Shown here: one piece after another, positions 20,252 to 28,056 of the stretch
How the letters are laid out: each line of letters begins with the position of its first letter
How positions within the stretch are numbered: the first letter of the stretch is position 1
Source of the DNA: a virus
DNA: 31,521 bases
Reading direction: 5' to 3' (one strand)
IMG/VR virus record: IMGVR_UViG_3300042691_007870
Span: 1 to 31,521 of that record
The notes under the pieces: model-generated
What the model was told of the DNA's origin: nothing
Database searches by the model: none
What the model saw: only the letters and a program-made list of their open reading frames with translations
Program-made: the position numbers and the translations under genes

Positions 20252-22755
20252 TAGGCAAAAAATAGTTCAAGGTTTACAGTTTTTTCTACATTCCATCCAA
20301 TCGCATCAAGAATGGACTTCAATGGTTCTACAAAACTTTTCTCAAATTGTAGTTCATAATCAATGTATTTGTCAAGACCAAGTTCCTTTGGGAAATCTTG
20401 AATGAATGAAATGACATTCTCTTGAATGATATTTGGTTTTTTTAAATATACAAACTTAATTTTTTCACCATTACCAATCAAGGAATACTTATTGGTTATT
20501 TTCTTATCTTTCACATAATGATTAAAGAGAAGTGCTCCACGAATATGAATTGGAGTCTTATGGGCATAAATGGTTGATGATGCCGCATACTTTCTAACAT
20601 CAGATGCTGTTCTTGGAAATGCAATTTGTTCTGGTGGAAGTTTTTTGAAATCTTCACGACACTTATCAATGAATTTAATTACATCATCCTCTGTCCCATT
20701 CATCATCAATTTGAGACCATCTTTAATCATCTTGCGACAAGGTGCTGGAGTCGAAGATTTGATTGCCTCAATACCCATGATTTTCAGTTTAGGTTCTTCA
20801 TAACGAACACCTTCACTGTCCCAAACATTCAAAATGTATCGTTTCTTTGCAGTCCAGATTCCACGTTCGGCAATGTTCTCACGTTTCATCTGCATCTTTT
20901 GGTCATAAGCATTCACATACTCAGCCAGTTCTTCGTAGCAACCTTCAATATACTTTTCAAGTTCCACCTTACAGATCTTATCAATGAACGAAACAATGCC
21001 CTCAGTAGTTTTCTCTCTTCCTTGGTATACACGTTCAACCAAAGGACCCATATTAAGGTAAATAGAATCAGTATCTGAAGCAATAACATAATCAACATCC
21101 TGTGTCTTTAGAATCTTATTGAGATAGGCATTCATCTTGTTTTCAATCCAACGGATTGAAACTTGACCCGACAAGGTGATTGCCTCTGCATTTGCCAATT
21201 TATAATAACGGAAATACTGATTTCCGATAGCACCATAAGCAGAGTTAAGTTGAATCTTCCTTGCCATCTGGATATTGTTGCAACGAGCAATCTCTTTAAT
21301 CAGTTCTTTATTTTTTGTCTTTTCATATTCTTGCTTGGCAGCAAGCATCTTCTTTTTATAAATGGTACGATCCAAATAAATTTTCTCCATCAGTTCGGGT
21401 AAGAATCCACGAACGTCTTTACGAAACATTGCCCCATTGGCACATACTGCCTTATCTTTATACAACTCAAACGTAAGTTCTTGATTTAGGATTTTTTCAA
21501 CATTTGCAGTTGGATGCTTTTCTTCCAGTAGTGTTTCTGGGGAGATGTTGTATTGCATAATAAGATGGGGATACAGGCTATTAAGGTCAAAACTAACCAC
21601 CCAATCATAAAGCCCAGGATTCGGTTCTTTAACATATGCCCCCGCATATTTTGAATCTTTATCTGATCTTTCTTTAGGAGGAATAACAATATTCCTTGCC
21701 TTTAAGTAGTTATAAATGATTGTATCCCACATCCTCACTTGATAAAACACATCTTCATAATTCACCTTGGCATCATATGCCATTGTTAGTGCAAGTTCAA
21801 TAAGTTTCATCTTGTCTTCCAATCGGTCAACAAGTTCCACGTCTTTGATGTTGTATTCTACAAACTTCTGCCAACCTTTAGTGTAGAAGTCTTTAAAGGT
21901 ATCGAACTCAGAGTGATCCAGTTTTTTCTGTCCCAGTTCCACATTTGCAATATGATCAAGGCGATAGGATTCTTGATTAGTATAAGTAAATTTCTTATAG
22001 AGATCAAGATAGTCCAACTGTGAGATACCACCAATATCATAAGAGAGATACTTACGACCAGAAATATAAGTTTCTTCTTCAGTAACAAGTCCCCAAGGAG
22101 ACATACGTTTCATCAGTTTCTCACCCAGTACACGATCAAGGCGACGAACAATATAAGGAATATCGTAAAGTTTACTATTCCAACCAGTAATCACTTCTGG
22201 GGTATTCTCTTCAATCATCCACCAGTTGATAAAATCATTGAGAAGATCATACTCATTATTGAATTGCTTGTAGTAGACATTGCCCTGATTCAACTTGAAT
22301 GGTCCTTGACCCCAAGTAATAATTTCTTTAGTTGAATAATCTTGTACGGTGATTAAAAGAATTTCTTCTGCAGCAGATTCTACATCAGGGAATCCATTCT
22401 CTGATGCAACCTCAATGTCAAGAGTTGTCAATTTGATTTTATTAATATCAAACTTCAGTTCTTCTTCCGAATAAGTCTCAGAAATGTATTGATAAATGAA
22501 CCGTTCATTTCCGTAAATTTTAAATCCTTCTACACCGTCATACTTTTTAATGAACTCTCTACAGTCACGAACAGATCCTGGTTGAATTGATTCGACGTAT
22601 TCACCAGTCAGAGTTTTATATTTGGTTTTTTTCTTTGAGGGAACAAAAAGAGTCGGATTAAATTTCTCACGGGTCATGAAATGTTTACCATCTTCATAAC
22701 CACGAACTAAGAAATGATCACCGACCATTTGAACGTTGGTATAAAATCTCATCAT
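20251..22755 (-). CDS. 43: DNA polymerase, family B (T4 gp43-like)
   Basis: The replicative polymerase with 3'-5' proofreading. Exo I is LTTLDIEVAS (Asp113, Glu115), Exo II TGWNSKLYDIPY, Exo III YNIKDVELVD. Polymerase motif A is SFDLNSLYPHL (Asp390), motif B QLNSAYGAIGNQY, motif C IASDTDSIYL (561-564). The C-terminus NLELFFA resembles the clamp-binding tail of T4 gp43. At 834 residues it is somewhat shorter than T4 (898). The start overlaps the preceding gene by 38 nt and has no clear Shine-Dalgarno sequence, so translation may be coupled or controlled. No intein or split is seen. Confidence 0.98.
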   Translation of the reverse strand: MMRFYTNVQMVGDHFLVRGYEDGKHFMTREKFNPTLFVPSKKKTKYKTLTGEYVESIQPGSVRDCREFIKKYDGVEGFKIYGNERFIYQYISETYSEEELKFDINKIKLTTLDIEVASENGFPDVESAAEEILLITVQDYSTKEIITWGQGPFKLNQGNVYYKQFNNEYDLLNDFINWWMIEENTPEVITGWNSKLYDIPYIVRRLDRVLGEKLMKRMSPWGLVTEEETYISGRKYLSYDIGGISQLDYLDLYKKFTYTNQESYRLDHIANVELGQKKLDHSEFDTFKDFYTKGWQKFVEYNIKDVELVDRLEDKMKLIELALTMAYDAKVNYEDVFYQVRMWDTIIYNYLKARNIVIPPKERSDKDSKYAGAYVKEPNPGLYDWVVSFDLNSLYPHLIMQYNISPETLLEEKHPTANVEKILNQELTFELYKDKAVCANGAMFRKDVRGFLPELMEKIYLDRTIYKKKMLAAKQEYEKTKNKELIKEIARCNNIQMARKIQLNSAYGAIGNQYFRYYKLANAEAITLSGQVSIRWIENKMNAYLNKILKTQDVDYVIASDTDSIYLNMGPLVERVYQGREKTTEGIVSFIDKICKVELEKYIEGCYEELAEYVNAYDQKMQMKRENIAERGIWTAKKRYILNVWDSEGVRYEEPKLKIMGIEAIKSSTPAPCRKMIKDGLKLMMNGTEDDVIKFIDKCREDFKKLPPEQIAFPRTASDVRKYAASSTIYAHKTPIHIRGALLFNHYVKDKKITNKYSLIGNGEKIKFVYLKKPNIIQENVISFIQDFPKELGLDKYIDYELQFEKSFVEPLKSILDAIGWNVEKTVNLELFFA

Positions 22756-23455
22756 TAATTTTTAAGTGCCGTACAGAAGTTTCAAATTTGTTTGTTATGA
22801 TATTAGCATTCTTTTGAGTAAACTCCTCATAAGCACTAATAAACATACTGAAATAATGCCAGTGATTCTTTGGCACATATTGGGGAGATAGACACACAAA
22901 GATATAGTCAAAATTATGATCTTCAAATTGATAATTATCTTTTTCTACATTCAGATAATTTTTGAAGTATTTTGAATTGACTTGATTGCGAGTTTTGTTT
23001 GCACTGTTTGCATTACCAATCCAAGTAAAAGATTTTAACTTGTTTTGACTTGCCAACCATGCACCCCAATTACCCTCATGTATTATATCATGATTGACAA
23101 TGTTATGATATTCACGATCAACACCACCCATGTGAGGTTCATAATCACCACCAAAAAAATCATCATGATGATCAATATTGATCAGATCAATATCTTCACA
23201 ATCCTTCAAATCAAAAAGAATTGAATCATGTTCATATCCAAATGAAACATTACTACAATTTTTTACTGATTTTAAAAAAGTATTATAACAAAACAGTAGA
23301 TTAGATTGGTCAATGTAGAAATGATGTTCTTGAAAGTCTGAAAACTCATGAAGTTGTCTCCACCTTAAAGATGGATTGTCATCAAAAAACAATCCATTAT
23401 AAAGTTGGATTGTTGGTCTCATGATGTAATCTAAATCTATACTCAATACTTTCAT
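22718..23455 (-). CDS. Arginase/UPF0489-like predicted metallohydrolase
   Basis: A 245-residue protein. It starts MKVLSIDLDYIM, with an SIDLDY strand carrying two aspartates, followed by DLINIDHHDDFF and then IIHEGNWGAWLAS and FTWIGNAN. The D-x-D strand, the DHHDD cluster and the GNW motif recall the arginase-fold family UPF0489, where such residues bind two metal ions. I can only propose the fold; the substrate is unknown. It lies between the Sm-like pair and polymerase, overlapping polymerase by 38 nt, so it is expressed with replication genes. Confidence 0.6.
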   Translation of the reverse strand: MKVLSIDLDYIMRPTIQLYNGLFFDDNPSLRWRQLHEFSDFQEHHFYIDQSNLLFCYNTFLKSVKNCSNVSFGYEHDSILFDLKDCEDIDLINIDHHDDFFGGDYEPHMGGVDREYHNIVNHDIIHEGNWGAWLASQNKLKSFTWIGNANSANKTRNQVNSKYFKNYLNVEKDNYQFEDHNFDYIFVCLSPQYVPKNHWHYFSMFISAYEEFTQKNANIITNKFETSVRHLKINDEILYQRSNGR

Positions 23456-23706
23456 GAATTCTCTAGATATTTTTCTAAAATATTCTCAGTTGGATCAACA
23501 AAAGTGAGTATATCTTCTGATCGTATCAGAATCTCATTTTGATCCGTAAAAGTCAACCATTTTACTAATTCAAAAGATTCTTGATCTAAAAGAAAAGGAT
23601 TGATTAACTTACAATCTGGTTCGCCAAGATCTGCTACAACTTCAATAACCTCAGACACTATCACCTGATTGCTCTTCAGTAAAAGACACTTGATCGTCTT
23701 GTCCAT
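23452..23706 (-). CDS. Sm-like fold candidate, 84 aa, second of a tandem pair
   Basis: Starts MDKTIKCLLLKSNQVIVSEV and ends TENILEKYLENS. The pattern (short beta strand with LLKS, IVSEVIEVV, then late strands EILIRSEDILTFVDP) matches the neighbour at 23651-24007, so they are paralogues. The arrangement recalls Sm/LSm beta barrels, but I see no decisive RNA-binding signature. GGAG lies about 7 nt before the ATG. It overlaps the first paralogue by 56 nt and the next gene by 4 nt. Confidence 0.7.
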   Translation of the reverse strand: MDKTIKCLLLKSNQVIVSEVIEVVADLGEPDCKLINPFLLDQESFELVKWLTFTDQNEILIRSEDILTFVDPTENILEKYLENS

Positions 23707-24007
23707 TTACTTTCTCCTCATATAATTCTAAAATTGTTTTAACTGGTTCTACTACTGTTACTACCCAGTCTAATGAAACTAAGATTTGATCATCCGCAGA
23801 TAAAAGAATCCATGGAGATAAAGATACCTGCAATTCACCGTCTAAAGGAAAATCACTTTGATTTTCTGTAAGAAGTACCGGTCTTTTATATTCAATTCTA
23901 TGTGGTTTATTAAACAAATATCCACAAGCCTTATCTTCGGAAACTAATTCCTTAATATCAGAAATTATAGTTTCTCCAGACTTTAACAATGCTAATTTAA
24001 TTGACAT
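23651..24007 (-). CDS. Sm-like fold candidate, 118 aa, first of a tandem pair
   Basis: Starts MSIKLALLKSGETIISDIKE; the middle is LFNKPHRIEYKRPVLL, and the end has strands ILLSADDQILVSLDWVVTVV, then a helix ILELYEEKV. The N-terminal strand with LKSGETIISDIKEL looks like an Sm1 motif (LxxGxxI), and LVSLDWVVTVVEP may be the second strand pair. Proteins with this pattern recur in marine T4-like phages without known function. The ATG at 24007 is preferred to a TTG at 24025; GAGG lies about 12 nt upstream. It follows the hsp20 terminator, so it may have its own promoter (TGCTAGAAT). Confidence 0.7.
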   Translation of the reverse strand: MSIKLALLKSGETIISDIKELVSEDKACGYLFNKPHRIEYKRPVLLTENQSDFPLDGELQVSLSPWILLSADDQILVSLDWVVTVVEPVKTILELYEEKVNGQDDQVSFTEEQSGDSV

Positions 24008-24040
24008 GCTTTCTACTATCCTCAAGTCATTCTAGCAATA

Positions 24041-24080
24041 AAAAGGGGAGGTGTCAACTGGTTTTTGCCAGTTACCTCCC
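24041..24080 (-). terminator. Strong intrinsic terminator after hsp20
   Basis: On the minus strand GGGAGGT then AACTGG pair with CCAGTT and ACCTCCC (a 3-nt bulge GAC), a 13-bp stem with loop CAAAAA, followed by CTTTTTATTG. It lies 26 nt after the hsp20 stop. Confidence 0.92.
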
Positions 24081-24105
24081 ATGCGCCGACGATATTCAAT
24101 TTTAT

Positions 24106-24540
24106 TTAGAGATAATCTTTTCGTTTATGATGATCTGGAACGATTCTTCCCAAAGTAACTGTCAAAAGCCCATCCTCAAAATCAACTGATCGAACTTCCG
24201 TGTCGTCAGAGAGCGTCCATGCTCGTGTAAATGACCGTTGAGCCAGACCCTTGTGGAGATAATTGGTTTCCGTTTCTTTATCCTCTTTCTGACCTTCAAT
24301 AAAAAGTTTACCATCTTGCGTGTAGACATAGACCTCCTTTTTCTTAAATCCAGCGAGTGCTAGTTCTAGTTTAGATTCAACGTTATTTACCTGAACTAGA
24401 TTGTAAGGAGGGTAATTTGATGTAGTTTCATGAAGATGAAAGAGACGATCAAAATATTCGTCCATATTAATACTATTACGAGTAATCTTTTCCATCAAGG
24501 CAGGAAGATCCGCAGCCGTATATCGGGCAATGTTAGTCAT
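24106..24540 (-). CDS. hsp20: Small heat shock protein (Hsp20/alpha-crystallin)
   Basis: A cytoplasmic ATP-independent chaperone common to T4-like cyanophages; proposed roles are protecting phage proteins or photosystem complexes, unproven. 144 residues from the ATG at 24540, which has AAAGGAG 10 nt upstream. A longer reading from 24651 would run through the regA terminator and is rejected. The alpha-crystallin core starts near residue 45 (YNLVQVN...LELALAGFKK), has the GKLFIEGQKED segment, and ends with the conserved strand DGLLTVTLGRIVP, the G-x-L signature. It is a single-gene unit: terminator and TATAAT box before it, terminator after it. Confidence 0.95.
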   Translation of the reverse strand: MTNIARYTAADLPALMEKITRNSINMDEYFDRLFHLHETTSNYPPYNLVQVNNVESKLELALAGFKKKEVYVYTQDGKLFIEGQKEDKETETNYLHKGLAQRSFTRAWTLSDDTEVRSVDFEDGLLTVTLGRIVPDHHKRKDYL

Positions 24541-24600
24541 TATGGTAGCTCCTTTAAAAGCGAGTTTGTGTTTTGTGGACCCTTGTGGCATCCGTATATA

Positions 24601-24606
24601 ATTATA
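24601..24606 (-). promoter_or_regulatory. TATAAT box before hsp20
   Basis: Perfect sigma-70-type -10 hexamer on the minus strand, 10 nt beyond the T-tract of the regA terminator and 61 nt before the hsp20 ATG. No clear TTGACA at -35, so recognition may need a phage factor. Confidence 0.45.
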
Positions 24607-24615
24607 ATAGTTCAT

Positions 24616-24641
24616 AAAAAAAGACGGGTAGGAAACCCGTC
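24616..24641 (-). terminator. Intrinsic terminator after regA
   Basis: GACGGGT and ACCCGTC form a perfect 7-bp stem with a 5-nt loop, followed on the minus strand by TTTTTTT. It starts 7 nt after the regA stop. Confidence 0.93.
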
Positions 24642-24647
24642 CCTTTT

Positions 24648-25088
24648 TCATTCGGCATCCTCTACCTTTTTCTTTTTAGAACCAATATTATACTTGGTTT
24701 CCAAAATCCAGTCACCCTTGTCCTTATAAGAAAGAACTTTGATCTGGTTTAGTGGTGCAATATCTACAATTTTATTGACATCAACAATCTCAATCAGACC
24801 CCAATCAGCAAGTAGTTGAGCAATACGATTGCGACGTTGGACATCGTTCACAGTCAGGTTAGCGTGTTTGCCATCAAGAGCAAACAATTCCTTAAAATGA
24901 ACGAGATAATATCTACCTTGCTTGTGTAGAATATGGCAAGACTGATAGATTTTCTTTTCCTTTCTTGAAGCCACTCCGATGCGGGTCAAAGTCTCACGAA
25001 CTTTAAGAAAGTCATCTGGTTCATTCAGAATGACTTCCACCATTTGGTCGGGCGTCCACTTCACTTCAGGTTCTTGAACGACACTCAT
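24648..25088 (-). CDS. regA: RegA translational repressor
   Basis: An RNA-binding protein that blocks ribosome binding on early and replication mRNAs in T4. The protein matches T4 RegA along its length: EPDDFLKVRETLTRIGVA, YQSCHILHKQGRYYLVHFKE, then RRNRIAQLLADWGLIEIV. 146 residues against about 122 in T4; the extra length is an N-terminal stretch and a basic/acidic tail KKKKVEDAE. It overlaps the gp62 gene by 4 nt (ATGA), the same position as in T4 (44-62-regA). A terminator follows directly, so regA ends this replication operon. Confidence 0.96.
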   Translation of the reverse strand: MSVVQEPEVKWTPDQMVEVILNEPDDFLKVRETLTRIGVASRKEKKIYQSCHILHKQGRYYLVHFKELFALDGKHANLTVNDVQRRNRIAQLLADWGLIEIVDVNKIVDIAPLNQIKVLSYKDKGDWILETKYNIGSKKKKVEDAE

Positions 25089-25468
25089 TTTGTTCCTCCA
25101 GTTTCAAATTTCGATTTAATAAAATTAAGTTGTTCTTTAGTAAGAATCCTCAAAGCTTGTTTTGCCTTTTCATTACTATAACTATAGTAACGTTTAACAT
25201 AATCAAGATCTTTGATTTTATCTTGTCGGAGCCAGGGAGAAAATCTCTTCTTTTTCCTCAGACTATTTATAAAAAAGTCATACTGGAGTTTCTTTGGAAG
25301 GAAATGATACCGATTCATTTCGTTCGCAAACAGAACGCAATCAAGATGACCTGATAGGCAACGATTGATAATATAAGGTGCATAGTCCTTCTCAAGTGAA
25401 TGGTCTTCGTCAATCAGATGGTTCTTCGTTTGATTGATCGAGTTTAACCAATCTTTAAGTTCAACCAT
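25085..25468 (-). CDS. 62: Clamp loader small subunit (T4 gp62-like)
   Basis: Together with four gp44 subunits it loads the gp45 clamp. The 127-residue protein starts MVELKDWLNSINQTKNHLID; a basic patch SLRKKKRFSPW and aromatic KRYYSYSNEKAKQAL match gp62 of T4-like phages. It is shorter than T4 gp62 (187), as usual in marine relatives. Its normal neighbour gp44 is separated by three inserted genes, the last of which (Dam) overlaps it by 8 nt. Confidence 0.9.
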   Translation of the reverse strand: MVELKDWLNSINQTKNHLIDEDHSLEKDYAPYIINRCLSGHLDCVLFANEMNRYHFLPKKLQYDFFINSLRKKKRFSPWLRQDKIKDLDYVKRYYSYSNEKAKQALRILTKEQLNFIKSKFETGGTK

Positions 25469-26336
25469 ACAAAAAAGACTCCAAAGAATTTACTGTGGGG
25501 TAATTAGTCACTAATAGTTCTGTTTTCATATTTTCACCAGACCCTTTAGTCCCACGATGTGCCATAGAATATCTAATTTTCCATTCTCTCAAATGATAAT
25601 CTTTATATAATTCACACAATCTATCATTTAGGTTATAAGTGATCATAAACTTATGAGGACACTTATAAACTTTTTCTGCAAATACATCATGGTCAAAAGA
25701 TTTATGCATCTCTCGATCTTTCCCATAAAGAAAGTCTTTAATATCATATGGTGGATCAAGAAATACGAATACATCTTTACCAGGTGCATTCATAACTTTA
25801 GAGTAATCAATATTTGTAATCTTCCAGTTCTTAATAAGTTGAGAAAACTCTTTTAATTTTTCAATTCCAACAAAAGAAAAATTAGATCTAGATGCAGTCA
25901 CAGAGAAAGTACTATTCTCGGTCAAACCAGAAAAACTACACTTGTTTAGAATGAAGAAACTTATTGCTCTTTCTAAACCATCTTGAGAATTTATATTTTG
26001 TTTTGTTTCATCAAACAAATCTCTATGTGCCTGGTCTTTGTCTTCCTGATTAAGATAATCAGAAACTTTAGTTTTTATCAAATTCAACTGATTAGATAGT
26101 TCTTCACCATTATCTCTTAGTTGAATCCAAAAATTATAGAGTGGCACATAAAGATCATTAATCCAAACGGGAACATCTGGATATGCTTGTGTTGCATAAA
26201 ATGCAACAGATCCACCACCGATAAATGGTTCACGATATTCTTTGAAATTTTCTGGAAACCATGGGGCAAGAGTTTGAGTTGCCTTAGATTTTCCACCAGG
26301 ATATCTAAGACAAGTTTTCAGAGGAAATGTTTTCAT
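25461..26336 (-). CDS. dam: Dam-type DNA N6-adenine methyltransferase
   Basis: A 291-residue enzyme expected to methylate adenine, by family in GATC. The SAM-binding motif is RYPGGKSKA at 11-19 and EPFIGGGS at 36-43; the catalytic motif DPPY is at 194-197. The segment NKCSFSGLTENS in the middle matches the substrate region of the Dam family. It sits between gp44 and gp62, overlapping both adjacent genes (32 nt and 8 nt). Methylation could protect phage DNA from restriction or mark replicated DNA; with no restriction partner seen it is a solitary enzyme. Site specificity is inferred from the family. Confidence 0.92.
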   Translation of the reverse strand: MKTFPLKTCLRYPGGKSKATQTLAPWFPENFKEYREPFIGGGSVAFYATQAYPDVPVWINDLYVPLYNFWIQLRDNGEELSNQLNLIKTKVSDYLNQEDKDQAHRDLFDETKQNINSQDGLERAISFFILNKCSFSGLTENSTFSVTASRSNFSFVGIEKLKEFSQLIKNWKITNIDYSKVMNAPGKDVFVFLDPPYDIKDFLYGKDREMHKSFDHDVFAEKVYKCPHKFMITYNLNDRLCELYKDYHLREWKIRYSMAHRGTKGSGENMKTELLVTNYPTVNSLESFLYG

Positions 26337-26532
26337 AATCTTTAGGGTGATACTTCAAATATTCAAAGAAGGTTAGTTTCATTTCCTTCTGGGTCATACC
26401 ACAATGTTTTGCGGCAGCGGGTAGAGTCATTTTAGCACGAAACAAACCTTCATTTGCTTCTTTTACATTCTCTGGAGTTGTCTTAACTGGAATCTCATAA
26501 AGAGATGCCCTATCAATTTTCAGCAGACCCAT
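26305..26532 (-). CDS. Small protein with HTH-like segment, 75 aa
   Basis: Starts MGLLKIDRASLYEIPVKTTP; the segment LPAAAKHCGMTQKEMKLTFF has the spacing of a helix-turn-helix (AAAKHCGMTQKEM). It overlaps the dam gene by 32 nt and the small membrane gene upstream by 20 nt. Position inside the clamp loader operon suggests a regulator or a small replication factor, but function is unknown to me. Confidence 0.7.
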   Translation of the reverse strand: MGLLKIDRASLYEIPVKTTPENVKEANEGLFRAKMTLPAAAKHCGMTQKEMKLTFFEYLKYHPKDYENISSENLS

Positions 26533-26680
26533 TTATACACCTCACAACGATTTGAGTATTTTTGGTTGCATCTGCCATCTCACGATACCCAGTCCCAACA
26601 TAAATCTGACCACCAACTACAGCAACAGCGCAAACACCCCAGAAGATGTAATACCACTTGGATTTGATTTGATGTCTCAT
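26513..26680 (-). CDS. Small single-pass membrane protein, 55 aa
   Basis: Starts MRHQIKSKWYYIFWGVCAVA, a basic N-terminus followed by a membrane segment at about 9-30, then a polar tail ending INGSAEN. The ATG overlaps the gp44 stop as ATGA, so it is co-translated with gp44. Similar short membrane proteins after gp44 occur, to my memory, in other T4-like cyanophages. Function unknown; it may tether something to the membrane. Confidence 0.65.
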   Translation of the reverse strand: MRHQIKSKWYYIFWGVCAVAVVGGQIYVGTGYREMADATKNTQIVVRCINGSAEN

Positions 26681-27618
26681 TTAAACTCACACTCCACCAT
26701 AATTTCAGTCAGACAGGCAAGCATATTAATTTCTTGATCTGCTACAAACGCACTCTGATACTGATACTTAGCAAGCACAAGCACAGCAGCAGGAATACTA
26801 TTGTTTTCAAGGGCGATATAAAGAGCATCGTAAATACGGCGCAACAATAAAGTAGTATCATTGTCCATATTAGCCACCACCCACTTACGAACTTCAGGGA
26901 AGTTCTTTTCTTTAAGGTTTTGAAGGAGATCATTTACGGCAACATCAGAGAACGTAGCAAGAATTCCAGAATCAATTTGTCCACCTACAGAATATCGTTG
27001 GCACTCGTTGAGGACTCGTCTCCAATCTGGGAAGTGCTTGTTGATGAGTTCGGCAAGGACTTTAGGATCGTATTGTACACGTTCTTCATCCAAGATGTTT
27101 TGTAGACGCTTGAAGAAGGATCCTGCCAGTGCGGTTTTTTCTTTCCCTTTGATGGAGAAGTCAACGACTGCACATCGGGAGTGCAGAGGTTCAATGATTT
27201 TGTTCTTGTAGTTGCAGGTGAAGATGAATCGGCAGTTGCCAGCAAACTCCTCAATAAACGCCCGTAGGAGGAGTTGAACGTCGTTCCCTGTGTTATCTGC
27301 CTCATCAATGATGACGACTTTGTGTTTAGCATCTGACGAAAGCGATACGGTCGAAGCAAAGTTTTTCGCATTGTTTCGGACAGTATCGAGGAATCTACCC
27401 TCGTCGGATCCATTGATGACATAAACATCTACCCCCAATTCAGAACAGAGTGCCTTAGCAACTGTGGTCTTACCGATACCAGGAGGACCAGCAAGAAGCA
27501 TATTTGGAATTTCACCCTTATTTAGAAACTCCCGAAACATAGTCTTGGTAGACTCTGGGAGAATACAATCTTCAATGGTCTTAGGGCGATATTTCTCAAC
27601 CCAAATAAAGTCACTCAT
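26677..27618 (-). CDS. 44: Clamp loader large subunit, AAA+ ATPase (T4 gp44-like)
   Basis: The ATPase of the clamp loader, 313 residues (T4 gp44: 319). Walker A is GPPGIGKT at 44-51, Walker B is VVIIDEAD ending at 108, and the SRC motif (HSRCAVVDF) contains the arginine finger. It starts MSDFIWVEKYRPKT, typical of RFC-type subunits. The start overlaps the Nudix gene by 8 nt and the stop overlaps the small membrane gene by 4 nt. Confidence 0.97.
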   Translation of the reverse strand: MSDFIWVEKYRPKTIEDCILPESTKTMFREFLNKGEIPNMLLAGPPGIGKTTVAKALCSELGVDVYVINGSDEGRFLDTVRNNAKNFASTVSLSSDAKHKVVIIDEADNTGNDVQLLLRAFIEEFAGNCRFIFTCNYKNKIIEPLHSRCAVVDFSIKGKEKTALAGSFFKRLQNILDEERVQYDPKVLAELINKHFPDWRRVLNECQRYSVGGQIDSGILATFSDVAVNDLLQNLKEKNFPEVRKWVVANMDNDTTLLLRRIYDALYIALENNSIPAAVLVLAKYQYQSAFVADQEINMLACLTEIMVECEFK

Positions 27619-28054
27619 TATCTAAAATTTCAAAGAATTCATTTTGTTTGAGCAATTGCTCTGGTAGACTTTTTGTCCAAATATAGTCAAGATGGGTCGA
27701 ATCAAGTTTAGGTTTAAACATTTCATCAACCTCAACTAAGTATAGCATAGTTGGTGTGTGAGTTGCTCTACCATTAGGAACATCAGGAAAGAAATAATTT
27801 GCAAAAGCAATCGATTTTCGATTATTGAAATATCTACCAATTTCTCTTGTTTGCACTCGAACAGCGAGTTCATCTAGTGTCTCGTTAAACATCATTCGCC
27901 CACCAATAACCCAATAAATTCCCTTGACAGGTTCTTCAGATCTTTTGATAAGCAGATATTTATCTTTGCACCGAATTAAAAAGTCAACACAAAAAAGAGG
28001 CATTGTTTTTATAATTTTGAGGTACTCTTCTTCAGGAAGAAAACTATTACTCAT
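27611..28054 (-). CDS. Nudix hydrolase, GDP-mannose mannosyl hydrolase-like
   Basis: A 147-residue Nudix protein from the ATG at 28054; a TTG at 28066 is less likely. The Nudix box at 52-73 is GRMMFNETLDELAVRVQTRE followed by IG. Instead of the canonical REUXEE it has R-V-Q-T-R-E, the same kind of departure seen in E. coli GDP-mannose mannosyl hydrolase (Gmm/NudD), and the N-terminal MPLFCVDFLIR...LLIKRSEEPVKG also resembles it. So the substrate may be a nucleotide sugar, although a nucleotide role would fit the replication neighbours. It overlaps gp44 by 8 nt. Confidence 0.85.
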   Translation of the reverse strand: MSNSFLPEEEYLKIIKTMPLFCVDFLIRCKDKYLLIKRSEEPVKGIYWVIGGRMMFNETLDELAVRVQTREIGRYFNNRKSIAFANYFFPDVPNGRATHTPTMLYLVEVDEMFKPKLDSTHLDYIWTKSLPEQLLKQNEFFEILDNE

Positions 28055-28056
28055 AA

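Noticed and set aside
24541-24651. N-terminal extension of Hsp20 starting at 24651
   Set aside because: It would run through an intrinsic terminator and a TATAAT box; the ATG at 24540 has a good ribosome binding site and a family-like N-terminus.
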